DNA of 64,000 nt, taken from positions 44,322,033 through 44,386,032 of the forward strand of contig NC_133970.1 of NCBI RefSeq assembly GCF_031877795.1. The letters are read 5' to 3'. This document shows, one piece after another, positions 30,012 through 40,908 of this stretch. Each line of letters opens with the position of its first letter. The stretch's first letter is position 1. The DNA comes from Strix aluco (lineage: Eukaryota > Chordata > Aves > Strigiformes > Strigidae). Below the pieces are notes generated by a model. The model searched no databases. It was not told where the DNA came from and saw only the letters and a list, made by a program, of their open reading frames with translations. The translations under genes and the position numbers were made by a program.

Positions 30012-30385
30012 CTGAAAACAAAGTATATATTTGTAACTTTATATAACTCCTACTAACTGGAATTAAAATCCAAATTGTAAAAAAACCTGTAACTATTGCT
30101 AAATTATTAAATAATTCTTAAATATTTCCTATTATGCTATGTACCTTTCCCTACCATCACCACCACCAAATGTGCAAGACATCGCATAAATGGATAACAG
30201 CAATGTAGTTTGATAAAACTATACAAAATTTACACGAGCAGATAAAAACTCATTGAAATTATGCAAATATCATTCATAGAGTAATTCTACTTATTTGAAT
30301 CAGATAGCTGAAGATCCTTCTGTTTGCCATAGTCTAAGCCACAATGTAGTTTGAGCTTGGTTGGGGGGGGGGGATTCACACTTAC

Positions 30386-30472
30386 TTTTTAAACTTTCTT
30401 TAACATCTTTACTGTCAGGTTACCAGTTCCTGGGCCTACTTCCAAAATGACATCTGTACATTGCAAGGCAGC
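30386..30472 (-). pseudogene. DIMT1: DIMT1 pseudo-exon with SAM-binding motif I
   Basis: 87 nt between an intact acceptor (ttcttag) and donor (gtaagtg). It encodes DVILEVGPGTGNLTVKMLKK followed by an in-frame TAA one codon before the exon end, where Lys is expected. It is duplicated at 40275-40361. Confidence 0.9.
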
Positions 30473-31508
30473 CTAAGAACAAAGGGCATTTCAGTATTTT
30501 TCTAGAACCAATTTCAAGTAATCATTTAATTTTAAAATGAAAGGTACATGCAGCTCAATAAAATCTGACATCAGCTAACAGAGGAGTGTGAACATCATTT
30601 AGAAAGGGATGGGAGGGAAATGGTGAAAACTAATTTATGAGAGAGCCTTGGCGAAGTATAGAAAAGTAAATAAGCACCCAACTCAACCCCCAAAGCAGCT
30701 CTGGTCAATCACTTCCTTCACCTGATTCCCTAAGGGTGTATTCAAAAAAACTTCCCAGGCCTGAGGGCAGAAGCTGTTGGGCACCACAGGCATGGAGGAT
30801 GCAGGCTTTTCCTCATCCATAGGGAACCCACGTTAGCCTGTCTGAATGCCTCAGCACTATTTTCTAAGCTCAAAGTCTGCTGTCAGGCAACACAGACTGA
30901 AAAGACTTAACCCAAAGCAATTTTGCAATGCTAGACAATACATCCTAAAAACATTAATAAGACAACATCAACACTATACAAAAATTTAAATTCACATAAG
31001 GATCCCCCGTCGTGACTCAGAATATCTTTCTCCAGGGGGTTTTACCTGCAAGAAAAAGGAAAGAAAAGCTTCTCGGTTCATTTTGAGAACCGGAAGTGGG
31101 TTATAATTAGAAAGATGGGATAATCCACCTTGTATTAATTTTGTGCTCCTTTCCATGAGCATCTTTGGCTTTCCAGGTGTACTTGCTTATTGGGGTATCC
31201 AATACCAATGGTACTGCTCCCACCGTGGGGAGTTCGACTAAGACAGGTTGTCCTGGCAAAGGAGATGGATTTCTGGGGTGGTCAGGGCCATGTGGGGCTG
31301 GCATGATGGTTGGAGCTTTTGGATAGAATGCTGTGATCTTTGGGCATCCATTTACTGACACATTTAACTCCACTTCTCCCTACTGCAGAGGCCATAAATC
31401 AAAAGCCTTTTGAATGGTTTCTTTAGCTAATTCAAAAGCAGCTTGCTGTTCATTTCCCCATTCAAATTCATATTTTTTCCTTGTCACCTTGTACCAAGGG
31501 GTTAAATT

Positions 31509-32447
31509 TTATCCCAAATGGGGAATATGTTGCTTCCAGAAGCCGAATAGCCCAATAAATCTTTGAGCTTCTTTTTGTCTTGCGGTACAGCAAAATCTAA
31601 AAAAATTTTTCTTTTGTTGGGCTTTAAACAGTATTTCTCGATGCCCACAGTGCCACTGAATTCCTAGAAACTTCACTGTCTGAGATGGTCCTTGGATTTT
31701 TTCAGGGTTAATTTCCCAAGCCTTCTGTTTCATGTGATCTACCACTAATTCAAGAGCTTGTTGTACCTCCTCCTCATCATTTCTTTGAATCAAAACCTCA
31801 TCTATATAGTGACTTAATTGTGTGTGAGGAGGCAGCTGTATTTCATCTAAGTGTTCAGCTACAATTCTATGACAGACAGTGGGGCTATGCAACCACCCTT
31901 GTGGTAGTCTGGTAAAAGTGTATTGCCGGCCCTGCCATGTGAAGGCAGATAGATCCCAATGCTCTTCTGCAATCGGGATGGTAAGAAATGCATTAGCCAA
32001 ATCTATTACAGCGTACCCAGTTCCTGGATGTTTCTGAACTTCTTCTATTAAAGTGACAGTGTCTGGCACAGCTGCTGCAAGCGGTGCAGTATGTTTGTTC
32101 AGTTCTCTAAAATCCACCGTCATTCTTCAGGATCCATCACTCTTCCTGACAGGCCAGATCGGATTGTTCCATGCTGTCGTGGTCGGCTTTAAAGCTCCTA
32201 CATCTAATAAATCTCTAATTGTCTGTGATATCTCTTCATGTCCTCCCGGAATTCTATACTGCTTCATTGTGACTAACTTAGTTGCAGCTGGGATCTGCAC
32301 AGGAGGCATTTTTACTTGACCGACGGTAACAGGTCTGGCACTAATACAGGGTTTAACTCCAAATTGATACTGACCATCAGAAAGATTTAAAGTTAGTCTT
32401 TTTAGAATCTCTATACCTTTTATATATCCAAGAACGGGGACAATCAT
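31509..32447 (-). pseudogene. ERVL reverse transcriptase remnant, copy 1
   Basis: Two frames, 32127-32447 (fingers; ends WPVRKSDGS) and 31509-32123 (VDFRELNKH onwards), are separated by a TGA in place of an expected Trp. Catalytic region LSHYIDEVLI has IDE where DD is required, so the polymerase is inactive. It ends in GFWKQHIPHLG, followed by a partial thumb with stops. Copy 2 is 41398-42336, with one Val-to-Met difference (42008). Confidence 0.85.
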
Positions 32448-32650
32448 GACTGAATATAATCATTTTGGGAGGTTTCTTATTTTCATTTCTATTTGTGTTT
32501 GTACAGCTTTAATCTATTTTCCTCCTAAACCTGTAATAATTACAAGTTGTCCTTTAAATTTCTTGGGATTCCAATATATTAAGGAGGCCTCCGCTCCAGT
32601 GTCAATCAGCGCATTTACAGTTTGTGGGGACTGCGTGTTCTAAAGAAAAA
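32376..32650 (-). pseudogene. ERVL protease remnant with DTG, copy 1
   Basis: The minus strand encodes NALIDTGAEASLIYWNPKKF, an aspartic protease active site (DTG), then a broken frame leading to KRLTLNLSDGQY and the PR-RT linker. In-frame stops occur between these points. Copy 2 is about 42265-42540. Confidence 0.7.
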
Positions 32651-33283
32651 ATTTAAGCTCCACATGGGGTTGTCAGTCCTTCTGCACCCACTACCCTGGA
32701 GCTTGGCCATTAATTCATTTGTACTGATCATAATATTGATTCACTTCCTCTGCCTCGTGCAAAGGGTACAAGTCAGAAAATGGTGCCTAATCGTCTTTCA
32801 CCCCCGGAAGTGGTGATCCACTTATGGGGGGGGGGGGGGGGGGAAGGGGGCCTTCCGTGGGCAGATGCAGGGTCCCGTTGAGGTTCGAGAAGGGGCGCCG
32901 TAGGCTGAGTTGTCCCTGGATTCTTAGTTTTAGAACTCTGCACTCTTGCTAGGTTTATTCAGCCCTCTCTGTGTATATATTCACCACAGCCCGTTAGTTG
33001 GAACACTGTTGATTTTTTTTTTTTTTTTTTCCCCACGAGACATGCTGTCTTTTAGCAAAGCCATAAACATTTCCTTACGAGAAATCCTACTTTCACTGTC
33101 TTTAGGGCTGTCTCGAGTATCTCGATTCCCTGCACTCCTTCGGGGGTCCCACTCCCCAAGGTCACCCTACTGCTGTATTATCTATCGCATCAAAAAGGGG
33201 ACCTCCTATCTCAGTAATCAAAAGAGTCATGATAACATTTTTACAGTAGTACCGCATCTCACACACTCACACACACTCTTAGA

Positions 33284-33472
33284 TTAAACACATCGATCTG
33301 ATATTACCACACAAGGAGCTCCCTTACACCATTTACACAAACAACACAGAATTACACTTATAACCACAAGTACCACTAGGACAATTATGACAAACGACAA
33401 ATCCAAATTTAACACCATACGTACAATAAACAAGTTCCAAGTCTCAGAGTCAATATCGGTGCCAATGGTCAA
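33284..33472 (-). pseudogene. Transmembrane-like frame following the ERVL gag frame, copy 1
   Basis: In the same frame as the preceding gag-like segment and separated from it by one stop. It encodes one strong hydrophobic helix (FVIIVLVVLVVISVILCCLC) followed by KWCK. It has no in-frame ATG of its own, so it would be read only through the upstream stop or is debris. Copy 2 is at 43174-43362. Confidence 0.5.
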
Positions 33473-33475
33473 AGT

Positions 33476-33934
33476 TCACAACAAATCCAGCCCTCTCCTT
33501 TTTCTATACTTATATTGTGCTACTCGCACTGTGGCTTTCTCTGCCACTGTCTGATAAGTATCCAGCTTATCAGCAAGCAACTTATTCCAGCATTGCAACA
33601 TCACTATTTGACTCTGTAAATCACATATCTGTCGCTCCATCTGGGAGCGCTCCAACAACAGCCTCTCTTTACTCTGGTGTTGTTTTCTATATGCAGTTAA
33701 CGAAATCCATCCCCGTTTACTTGAATTTGTAGTCTCTTTTCCTTTTCCAATAGGTATCCTTTTCATATAATTTAGAACATCTAATGGTTCGGCTTCTTTC
33801 AGCCAGCTCTCCCATTGTTTGCATGGTTCTCCGACCTGAGCCCACTCCTGGGCCCGCGAACTACAGGGAGGATTTTCCCAACCAGGAGTATCTGGTGGAC
33901 TTGACAAATTTCCTTTGAATTTAAATAATGGCAT
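33476..33934 (-). pseudogene. ERVL gag-like frame (coiled coil), copy 1
   Basis: 152 codons starting MPLFKFKGN just after the primer site, then a Pro-rich stretch and a heptad-like region rich in Q, L, E and K (ERLLLERSQMERQICDLQSQ), ending RKRRGLDLL before a TGA. Position and the coiled coil fit the N-terminal part of an ERV-L Gag. It lacks zinc knuckles. Copy 2 is at 43366-43824. Confidence 0.6.
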
Positions 33935-33944
33935 TTTTTGTCAG

Positions 33945-33962
33945 ATCCCACTTCTGACACCA
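33945..33962 (-). promoter_or_regulatory. Primer-binding site matching tRNA-Leu, copy 1
   Basis: The minus strand reads TGGTGTCAGAAGTGGGAT, the tRNA-Leu-type primer site that gave ERV-L its name. Copy 2 is at 43835-43852. Confidence 0.8.
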
Positions 33963-33967
33963 ATTTA

Positions 33968-34510
33968 TGTTTTGCTGATTAAGGATACCAATTAAACTCA
34001 GACACCAGAGTGAAAAGCGCAGGTGTATTTTACTGGTGATAACCAAATAATGTAACAGCGTAATACAGAGAACATGCAGGAAGAAAAGGCAGAATAGTGC
34101 ACTTAAAGCAACAAACAGGAAAATACAGGGTAATGCATCAAATCATTACTACATGAGAGAGAGAGAGAATAGTAATTAAGAGAAATACATCACCACTTGC
34201 ATATATTATCATCATCACCCAGACCCGCAGGCGCTGGGCAGCCCCGGTTACAGCGAGGATTTGGAGAGCCTGTCCCGGCAAGTGGGAAATCCTACGCGGT
34301 GCGTCCACCCGTAGGTGAGGCTTCCAAAGTCGCTGTGAGCGGGTCCAGACTTATATACCAGAGATCGACAAGCCAGAATAACTGGCACCTTTGTTCTGAG
34401 CAGAAAATTTCTGGTTTCATCCTCCTGTTGGATTCCACCCAAAGCCTGGCCAGGGCTCGGGGGGGGAACCAAGGGAGTTTCTAACAAGGCCAAATACGTG
34501 GGTTCTCAGC
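33968..34510 (-). mobile_element. LTR of the ERVL remnant, copy 1
   Basis: The 3' end of the LTR is fixed by its CA five bases before the primer site. The other end is less sure (a TG near 34497-34515). A (GA)n-rich stretch lies at 34154-34168. Sequence upstream on the minus strand is pol-derived from other elements, so this LTR separates two unrelated retroviral segments. Copy 2 is at 43858 to about 44400. Confidence 0.6.
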
Positions 34511-34519
34511 CTTGAACAC

Positions 34520-35304
34520 GGCTAAACAAGGGAAGTTGGATAGCCCAACAGATCCACTCTCCAGGTTGGGTCTCCTTCGGGGTCCTTATACAAGACCCGT
34601 AGTTTAATTGCAGTGTCTGTTGTAGTAGTAAAATAACATTCTGCTGCCGTCAAAGCAGAATGATTTCTGCTAAAGAAATTAAGAGTATATAAAGCCATTA
34701 CCAGTTGATTATGTGGTGTGTCCAGAGAATTCCCCCTTCTTTGTTTTAAAATCAAGGCCTTTAGTGTACTGACCATCAGAAAGGTTTAAAGTTAGTCCTT
34801 TTAGAATGTGAATACCTATTATATTTTCAGAAACAGGGGGAAACATGACTGAATACAATTGTCCGGGGAGGTCTTGTATTTCCCTTTCTATTTGTGTTTG
34901 TACGGCTTTTCCTGGAGTTCCCATATGTTAAGGAAGCCTCTGCTTCAGCATCAATCAGAGCATTTACAGTTTGTGCGGACCATAATATTGATTCACCTCC
35001 CTTGCTTCCTGCAAAGGGTACAAGTTAGACCCAGACATTTGTTTTTGGTTGTGCTAGCACCCAGACTGCAAAGGTGATACTTCTGAGGAGGGCGATAAAA
35101 ACGGTCGCACATTTCATGCTGGTATCCATTGCGGACCACGAGCTGTAGAGACACAAGCATACCCACGTCCCCAAGTAACAAGGTCCCATGGGCCTTCCCA
35201 CTTGCGGGAGATAAGATCCCGCACTAGGACTTTGGCATGAGGAACAGATACTTCGTTTGAGCTCTGTAATGACAAAAAATGTGTTAATATCACAGGGTTA
35301 TTGG
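34520..35304 (-). mobile_element. Patchwork of three ERV pol fragments, copy 1
   Basis: Reading the minus strand from the right: 35045-35304 encodes an integrase C-terminal region (RDLISRKWEGPWDLVTWGRG) belonging to the ERVK interrupted by the large CR1; 34765-35040 encodes a second ERVL protease fragment in which the active site reads DAD instead of DTG; 34522-34750 encodes a different integrase piece (QLVMALYTLNFFSRNHSALT, RVLYKDPEGDPTW). Each is broken. Copy 2 is 44410-45194. Confidence 0.7.
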
Positions 35305-36167
35305 AATAGAATCACAGAATCATAGAATCATTCAGGTTGGAAAAGACCCTTGGGATCATCGAGTCCAACCATCAGCCCTACTCTACAAAGTTCTCCCCTA
35401 CACCACATCCCCCAGCATCTCATCTAAACGACCCTTAAACACATCCAGGAATGGGGACTCCACCCCCTCCCTGGGCAGCCTATTCCACTGTCTGACCACT
35501 CTTTCTGGGAAAATTTTTTTCCTAATGTCCAGTCTGAACCTCCCCTGTTGCAGTTTAAAGCCGTTCCCTCTTGTTCTGTCACTAATCACCTGTGAGAAGA
35601 GACCAGCACCAACCTCTCTACAATGTCCTTTCAGGGAGCTGTAGAGAGTGATGAGGTCTCCCCTCACCTTCTCCTCCTCACACTAAACAGTCCCAGCTCC
35701 TTCAATCGCTCCTCACAGGATTTATTCTCCAGGCCCTTCATGAGCTTCGTTGCCCTCCTCTGCACTCGCTCCAGCACCTCGAGATCTCTCTCGTATTGAG
35801 GTGCCCAAAACTGGACACAACACTCCAGGTGTGGCCTCACCAGTGCAGAGTACAGGGGGACTATCCCCTCCCTACTTCTGCTGGTCACACTATTTCTAAT
35901 CCAAGCCAGGATGCCGTTGGCTTTCTTGGCCACCCGGGCACACTGCCGGCTCATGTTCAGCTGCTTGTCAATTAGAACCCCCAGATCCTTCTCTTCCAGA
36001 CATCTCTCCAGCCACACCTCCCCAAGCCTGTAGCCATGCAGGGGGTTGTTGTGGCCCAAGTGCAGGACCTGGCACTTGCCCTTGTTGAAGCTCATCCCGT
36101 TAACATTGGCCACTGATCCAACCTATCCAAGTGTCTGCGAATTTACTGATAATGCACTCTATGTCCT
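35305..36167 (-). mobile_element. CR1 3' part, copy 1 (truncated by ERV B)
   Basis: The 3' end at 35305 reads aatagaatcacagaatcatag on the plus strand. The minus strand encodes the distal RT region ([40 protein letters not shown]) in frames 35664-36113 and 35398-35667. It is cut at 36167 by the ERV B LTR. Confidence 0.92.
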
Positions 36168-36623
36168 TGTCCAGGTTTCGACCAGGATGGACTTAATTTT
36201 AATTGGAGTATTTCATACGATGTGATGTCATGCCCAGGGATTTAGGTGGGCGGGCTCTCTCGCTTTCTCTCTCTCTCTCATGCACGCCATCTGCTCGTCT
36301 GGCCGATGGCCGTGTTGTTGCTGTGGGGGCGGTCGCTGCGCTCGGTAAGCCACTGCTGCATTTTACCTCTTTCTTTTTGGACTCACTATTGTTACTGTTG
36401 TTCTCTTGTTATATTTAGTAAATTCTTTCTTTTTATTCAACCCACGAATTCTCGTCTTTTTGTCCCTCTCCTATTTTACCAGAGGGGGGAGGGGGAGGTG
36501 AACGGCCGGCCACGTGGCCTCTGGCTGCCGGCTGAGTTCAAACCTCAACAGTTTTTGGCACCCAACGTGGGGCACCGAGGTTTTTTTTTCCTTTTTGTCT
36601 GAGATGACAACAAAACGGGTAAA

Positions 36624-36905
36624 ATGTGGATTGCTTGGCTCCTTAAGATCTTACCACCTCATTTGCAATACGTGTTTCCCATGCTGTTGCTCACCTTCCG
36701 TGAGAGGTGGGTTAAGGTTTTGTTTCTGTTGTACTATGTGATGCTCATCTATGATAGCATGCGGTCATCAGCCCTGGGGCTATTTACAGCTGTGTTTGAG
36801 AAATTCGGGGAGTTCAAATATCTTTGGAATGTTGACAAAAACATGTTTGCCGTGATGTTAGGAGTTAGTGTTTTCCTGCATGTGGTTCAGGTTGTTTATG
36901 GTTAA
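36624..36905 (+). pseudogene. ERV B Gag N-terminal hydrophobic segment, copy 1
   Basis: 93 codons from an ATG 51 nt after the primer site. Hydrophobic stretches fall at about residues 3-24, 30-44 (VKVLFLLYYVMLIY) and 73-91 (MFAVMLGVSVFLHVVQVVY), then a TAA. The segment aligns with the same position of ERV A (shared IAW, PHL, VK and LLY positions). A deletion and frame change separate it from the rest of gag. Copy 2 is 46514-46795. Confidence 0.7.
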
Positions 36906-38124
36906 GCTACTATTTAAGATTAACCAAGTAACAGAAACTGCAGCCACTACAAGCCCGAGGACAGGCGCTGCAGCTGAACCAGAGAACCAACCCACGACAG
37001 TGTCAGTTGCTCCCAGACAGAAGAAGAAATACACAAGAAAATCCCCTCGCAGTGTACAGGGTGAGGATGAACCAGGCCCATCACGAGAACAGGAGGAGGC
37101 AGAGCCAGTGATAGTCACCCGATCCTTATCCCTGAGTGAGTTGTGAGACATAAGAAAAGATTCCAGCCGCCATCCAGGTGAGCAACTCGTTACCTGGCTG
37201 CTGCGGTGCTGGGATAGCGAGGCCAGTGGCATGGAACTAGAGGGCAGGGAGGTGAGGCAGCTGGGATCCCTGTGTAGGGAAGGGGGCATTGACAAGGCCA
37301 TTGGAAAGGAGACACAAAATCTCAGTCTCTGGAAGCGACTTCTGTCAAGTGTGAGGGAGAGGTATCCCTTCAAGGAAGACTTTGCATGTCGACCAAGTAA
37401 GCGGACCACTATGGAGAGAGGCATTCAATACCTGAGGGAGCTAGCTGTGCGGGAGGCAGTTTACTATGACCCAGATAATGCACGGCTACCCACAGATCCA
37501 GATGAAGTCCGATGCACCCGGCCCGTGTGGAGGAAGTTTGTACGGAGCACACCCTCATCATATACCAGTGCATCAGCAGTAATGGACCGGAGAGACGAAG
37601 AGGGACCAGCAGTGGATGAACTGGCTCGCTGACTACGACAATATGAAGAAAGTCTCTCTTACCCCCTCGTTGCAGCTGTGGAGAAATTATTTCATGAATT
37701 CCAGCAATTTAACGAGAACATGTCCTACTCCCCACCTGCACGGACCAGAATCTCGGCTATTAGGAGCAGTCGTTTCCCTACTCGAGAGAACCGGTACACA
37801 CCACGGGGGGAGCTGTGGCATTGCCTGCGTGACCATGGAGAAGACATGAAGAAATGGGATGGAAAACTGACCTACCTCCTAGAAGAGCGGGTATGTGAGC
37901 TGGAAGGAAGAACAAGTACAAAACGGGGTTCTTTTAGGAGAAATGCTGCTCCAGTTTCCAGTAATCAAGTGCCCAAACGGAGCACAAAGGTCGACTTTGC
38001 TCATGATCCTATGAGAAGAACTTCTGACTTGTATTTACAAGAAGTGGGTGACCAAGATGAGGCTGAAACCCGTGCACACCACACTAACCCATTTGTCGTT
38101 AGCGAGTATTATGACCAACATTAG
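36898..38124 (+). pseudogene. ERV B gag, capsid part, copy 1
   Basis: Encodes a Pro/charged linker (KKKYTRKSPRSVQGEDEPGP), SLSLSEL, then a capsid-like helical domain (TWLLRCWDSEASGMELEGRE, IDKAIGKETQNLSLWKRLL) and a basic tail. Interrupted by TGA (37144-37146) and TGA (37630-37632). No CCHC zinc knuckle. It ends at TAG 38122-38124, after which the same frame continues as protease. Copy 2 ends at 48014. Confidence 0.8.
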
Positions 38125-38835
38125 AGGGGCCCTGCCTCCAGCCAGGCGGAGGACAGGGACAACCGAGTTTACTGGACCGTGTGGATTCGATGGCCTGGCA
38201 CATCTGACCCTCAGCAGTATAAGGCTCTAGTGGACACTGGTGCGCAATGCACCCTAATGCCATCAAATTTTTAAGGGGCAGAACCCATTTGTATTTCAGG
38301 AGTGACAGGGGGGTCTCAACAGTTGACTGTATTGGAGGCCGAGGTGAGCCTAAGTGGAGAAGAGTGGGAAAACCACCCCATTGTGAGTGGCCCAGACGCT
38401 CCATGTATTCTTGGCATAGATTATCTCAGGAGAGGGTATTTTAAGGACCCAAAAGGGTATCGGTGGGCTTTTGGTATAGCTGCCTTGGAAACAGAAGGAA
38501 TTAAACAGCTGTCTGTGTTACCTGGTCTCTCAGAGGATCCTTCTGTTGTGGGATTGCTGAGGGTTGAAGAACAACGGGTGCCAACTGCCACTACAACCGT
38601 GCACCGACAGCAATATCGCACCAATCGAGACTCTCTAATCCCTATCCATAGACTGATTCGTCAGCTAGAGAGCCAAGGAGTCATCAGCAAGAGGCACTCC
38701 CCCTTTAACAGCCCCATATGGCCAGTGCGAAAGTCTAATGGAGAGTGGAGATCGACAGTGGACTATCGCGGCCTGAATGAAGTCACGCCACCGCTGAGTG
38801 ATGGCTGTTTCCTTGGCATTAGAGGGGAAGGCTAG
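38125..38835 (+). pseudogene. ERV B protease and truncated RT start, copy 1
   Basis: Encodes WIRWPGTSDPQQYKALVDTG (aspartic protease DTGAQ), a TAA near 38271, GIDYLRRGYFKDPKGYRWAF, and RT fingers (FNSPIWPVRKSNGEWRSTVD) ending at GLNEVTPPLS, where homology with ERV A stops. About 100 bases of unrelated filler follow. Copy 2 is 48015-48725. Confidence 0.85.
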
Positions 38836-38923
38836 TCACAGGGAAATGACCTCTTAGCTTTGCAGTAGAAACAACTTAAACTTGGAAAAGGATAATAAGC
38901 AATGTGGTCTCTTATAAATCTAT

Positions 38924-39069
38924 AAAAAAGAAAAAGAAAAAGAAAAAGAAAAAGAAAAAGAAAAAGAAAAAGAAAAAGAAAAAGAAAAAGAAAAAGAAAA
39001 AGAAAAAGAAAAAGAAAAAGAAAAAGAAAAAGAAAAAGAAAAAGAAAAAGAAAAAGAAAAAGAAAAAGG
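38924..39069. repeat. (AAAAAG)n microsatellite, copy 2
   Basis: About 24 units of the same hexamer in the second copy of the duplication. Confidence 0.97.
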
Positions 39070-39838
39070 AGAGACAGTCAAAGAAATCTGGATCACCACC
39101 CCTGGATCCAGCGTTGTCTCAGGTCTGGTAATCTTGGGTGGTGGGTGCACACACAGTAAAGTTTTCTGTTGCCTTTTGAGTTCATCTTATCAGCTGATTA
39201 GCATACTAGACAAAGAGAGGCAGGTATTCCATGAACTCATTTCCATGAGAGACAGGCAAAAGGTGGAGCAGGGGTTCTGTGCATGCATTGAGGGGGAAAG
39301 GGGTACATTAACCCTTTTGTCCAATTGAGTCAGTGGTCACAATCTCCCCCTACCACCTTTACTTTTCCTCAGTTTTTGTTTCTTGGGCAATTATCCAGTC
39401 ATTAGCTCCATCTGGTGTCAGTTGTTTATCCCTCTTATCAATATTTTAGCTCTTCTTCAAGGCTATAATTGTAAAAACCTGAACACATGGTTTTATTCAG
39501 TCTATGTCTCCCCCCTTTCGAGGCTTATCTAAGGAATTTGGCTATACAACTGCAAGGGAGCAGAGACATGCACCCTTCCATACACTCTGTGCTTCCCTGG
39601 GCAGATAATTCATTCTTTAGACTAATCACAAAGGCCACAATTTATCCTTGAGGGTTTCTGTGTTGATGAATGTTTGAGGCATCAATTCCTTCAGTTTCTT
39701 ACAACCTCCAACCCTGATTTCAAGTTTGTTTGCCAGACACCCAGGGGAAAATGTGCTTCAGAGAAGCATGTTGCCGAAGTTTTTGCCAAAGCAACTCCAC
39801 TGCTTTAAGTGCTTGCTATTTCCACAATTGATACTTAT

Positions 39839-40361
39839 GTTCCCTGGACTCTCTTCTGAAGTTCACCAACAAATCAAGGGTCAATTTCACAAGCAATAAC
39901 CTGAAAACAAAGTATATATTTGTAACTTTATATAACTCCTACTAACTGGAATTAAAATCCAAATTGTAAAAAAACCTGTAACTATTGCTAAATTATTAAA
40001 TAATTCTTAAATATTTCCTATTATGCTATGTACCTTTCCCTACCATCACCACCACCAAATGTGCAAGACATCGCATAAATGGATAACAGCAATGTAGTTT
40101 GATAAAACTATACAAAATTTACACGAGCAGATAAAAACTCATTGAAATTATGCAAATATCATTCATAGAGTAATTCTACTTATTTGAATCAGATAGCTGA
40201 AGATCCTTCTGTTTGCCATAGTCTAAGCCACAATGTAGTTTGAGCTTGGTTGGGGGGGGGGGATTCACACTTACTTTTTAAACTTTCTTTAACATCTTTA
40301 CTGTCAGGTTACCAGTTCCTGGGCCTACTTCCAAAATGACATCTGTACATTGCAAGGCAGC
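39839..40361 (-). pseudogene. DIMT1: DIMT1 pseudo-exons, duplicated copy
   Basis: Second copies of the GPGTGN exon (40275-40361) and the VIACEIDP exon (39839-39900) with the same stops and the same lost donor. The lesions therefore predate the duplication. Confidence 0.9.
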
Positions 40362-40908
40362 CTAAGAACAAAGGGCATTTCAGTATTTTTCTAGAACCAA
40401 TTTCAAGTAATCATTTAATTTTAAAATGAAAGGTACATGCAGCTCAATAAAATCTGACATCAGCTAACAGAGGAGTGTGAACATCATTTAGAAAGGGATG
40501 GGAGGGAAATGGTGAAAACTAATTTATGAGAGAGCCTTGGCGAAGTATAGAAAAGTAAATAAGCACCCAACTCAACCCCCAAAGCAGCTCTGGTCAATCA
40601 CTTCCTTCACCTGATTCCCTAAGGGTGTATTCAAAAAAACTTCCCAGGCCTGAGGGCAGAAGCTGTTGGGCACCACAGGCATGGAGGATGCAGGCTTTTC
40701 CTCATCCATAGGGAACCCACGTTAGCCTGTCTGAATGCCTCAGCACTATTTTCTAAGCTCAAAGTCTGCTGTCAGGCAACACAGACTGAAAAGACTTAAC
40801 CCAAAGCAATTTTGCAATGCTAGACAATACATCCTAAAAACATTAATAAGACAACATCAACACTATACAAAAATTTAAATTCACATAAGGATCCCCCGTC
40901 GTGACTCA

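Larger units (their letters stand above)
31020..34520 (-). mobile_element. ERVL provirus remnant with tRNA-Leu primer site, copy 1
   Basis: Minus-strand order: LTR (33968 to about 34510), primer-binding site (33945-33962), gag-like frame, protease, RT, then a deletion removing most of RNase H and IN, and a C-terminal pol-like piece (31107-31373: LVELPTVGAVPLVLDTPISK, TRWIIPSF). The RT resembles class III ERV-L (human and mouse ERV-L) in its VDFRELNKH start, IDLANAFLTIPI core and GLFGFWKQHIPHLG end. No left LTR is evident. Confidence 0.8.
28946..38858. repeat. Tandem duplication, copy 1 (about 9.9 kb)
   Basis: Starts inside a DIMT1 intron (ttgcagtagaaacaac) and ends inside ERV B. It is repeated at 38859-48750 at an offset of 9889-9890 bases after the microsatellite. 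The copies differ by only about seven substitutions (for example 29226 c/39115 t, 32119 g/42008 a, 32645 g/42534 a, 37985 c/47875 g, plus changes near 38631/48521), a 2-base CT indel near 32942/42833, and lengths of simple repeats. Confidence 0.95.
36168..38858 (+). mobile_element. ERV B, 5' part, copy 1
   Basis: Plus-strand provirus fragment: LTR 36168-36550, primer site 36556-36573 (TGGCACCCAACGTGGGGC, one base from the tRNA-Lys1,2 type), gag 36624-38124, UAG, pro and the start of RT to about 38805, then non-homologous filler to the duplication edge. The 3' half is absent because the duplication ends here. Confidence 0.9.

Noticed and set aside
36858..37424. 188-codon minus-strand open frame (and its copy at 46748-47314)
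   Set aside because: Antisense shadow of ERV B gag, which is recognisable on the plus strand by homology to ERV A.
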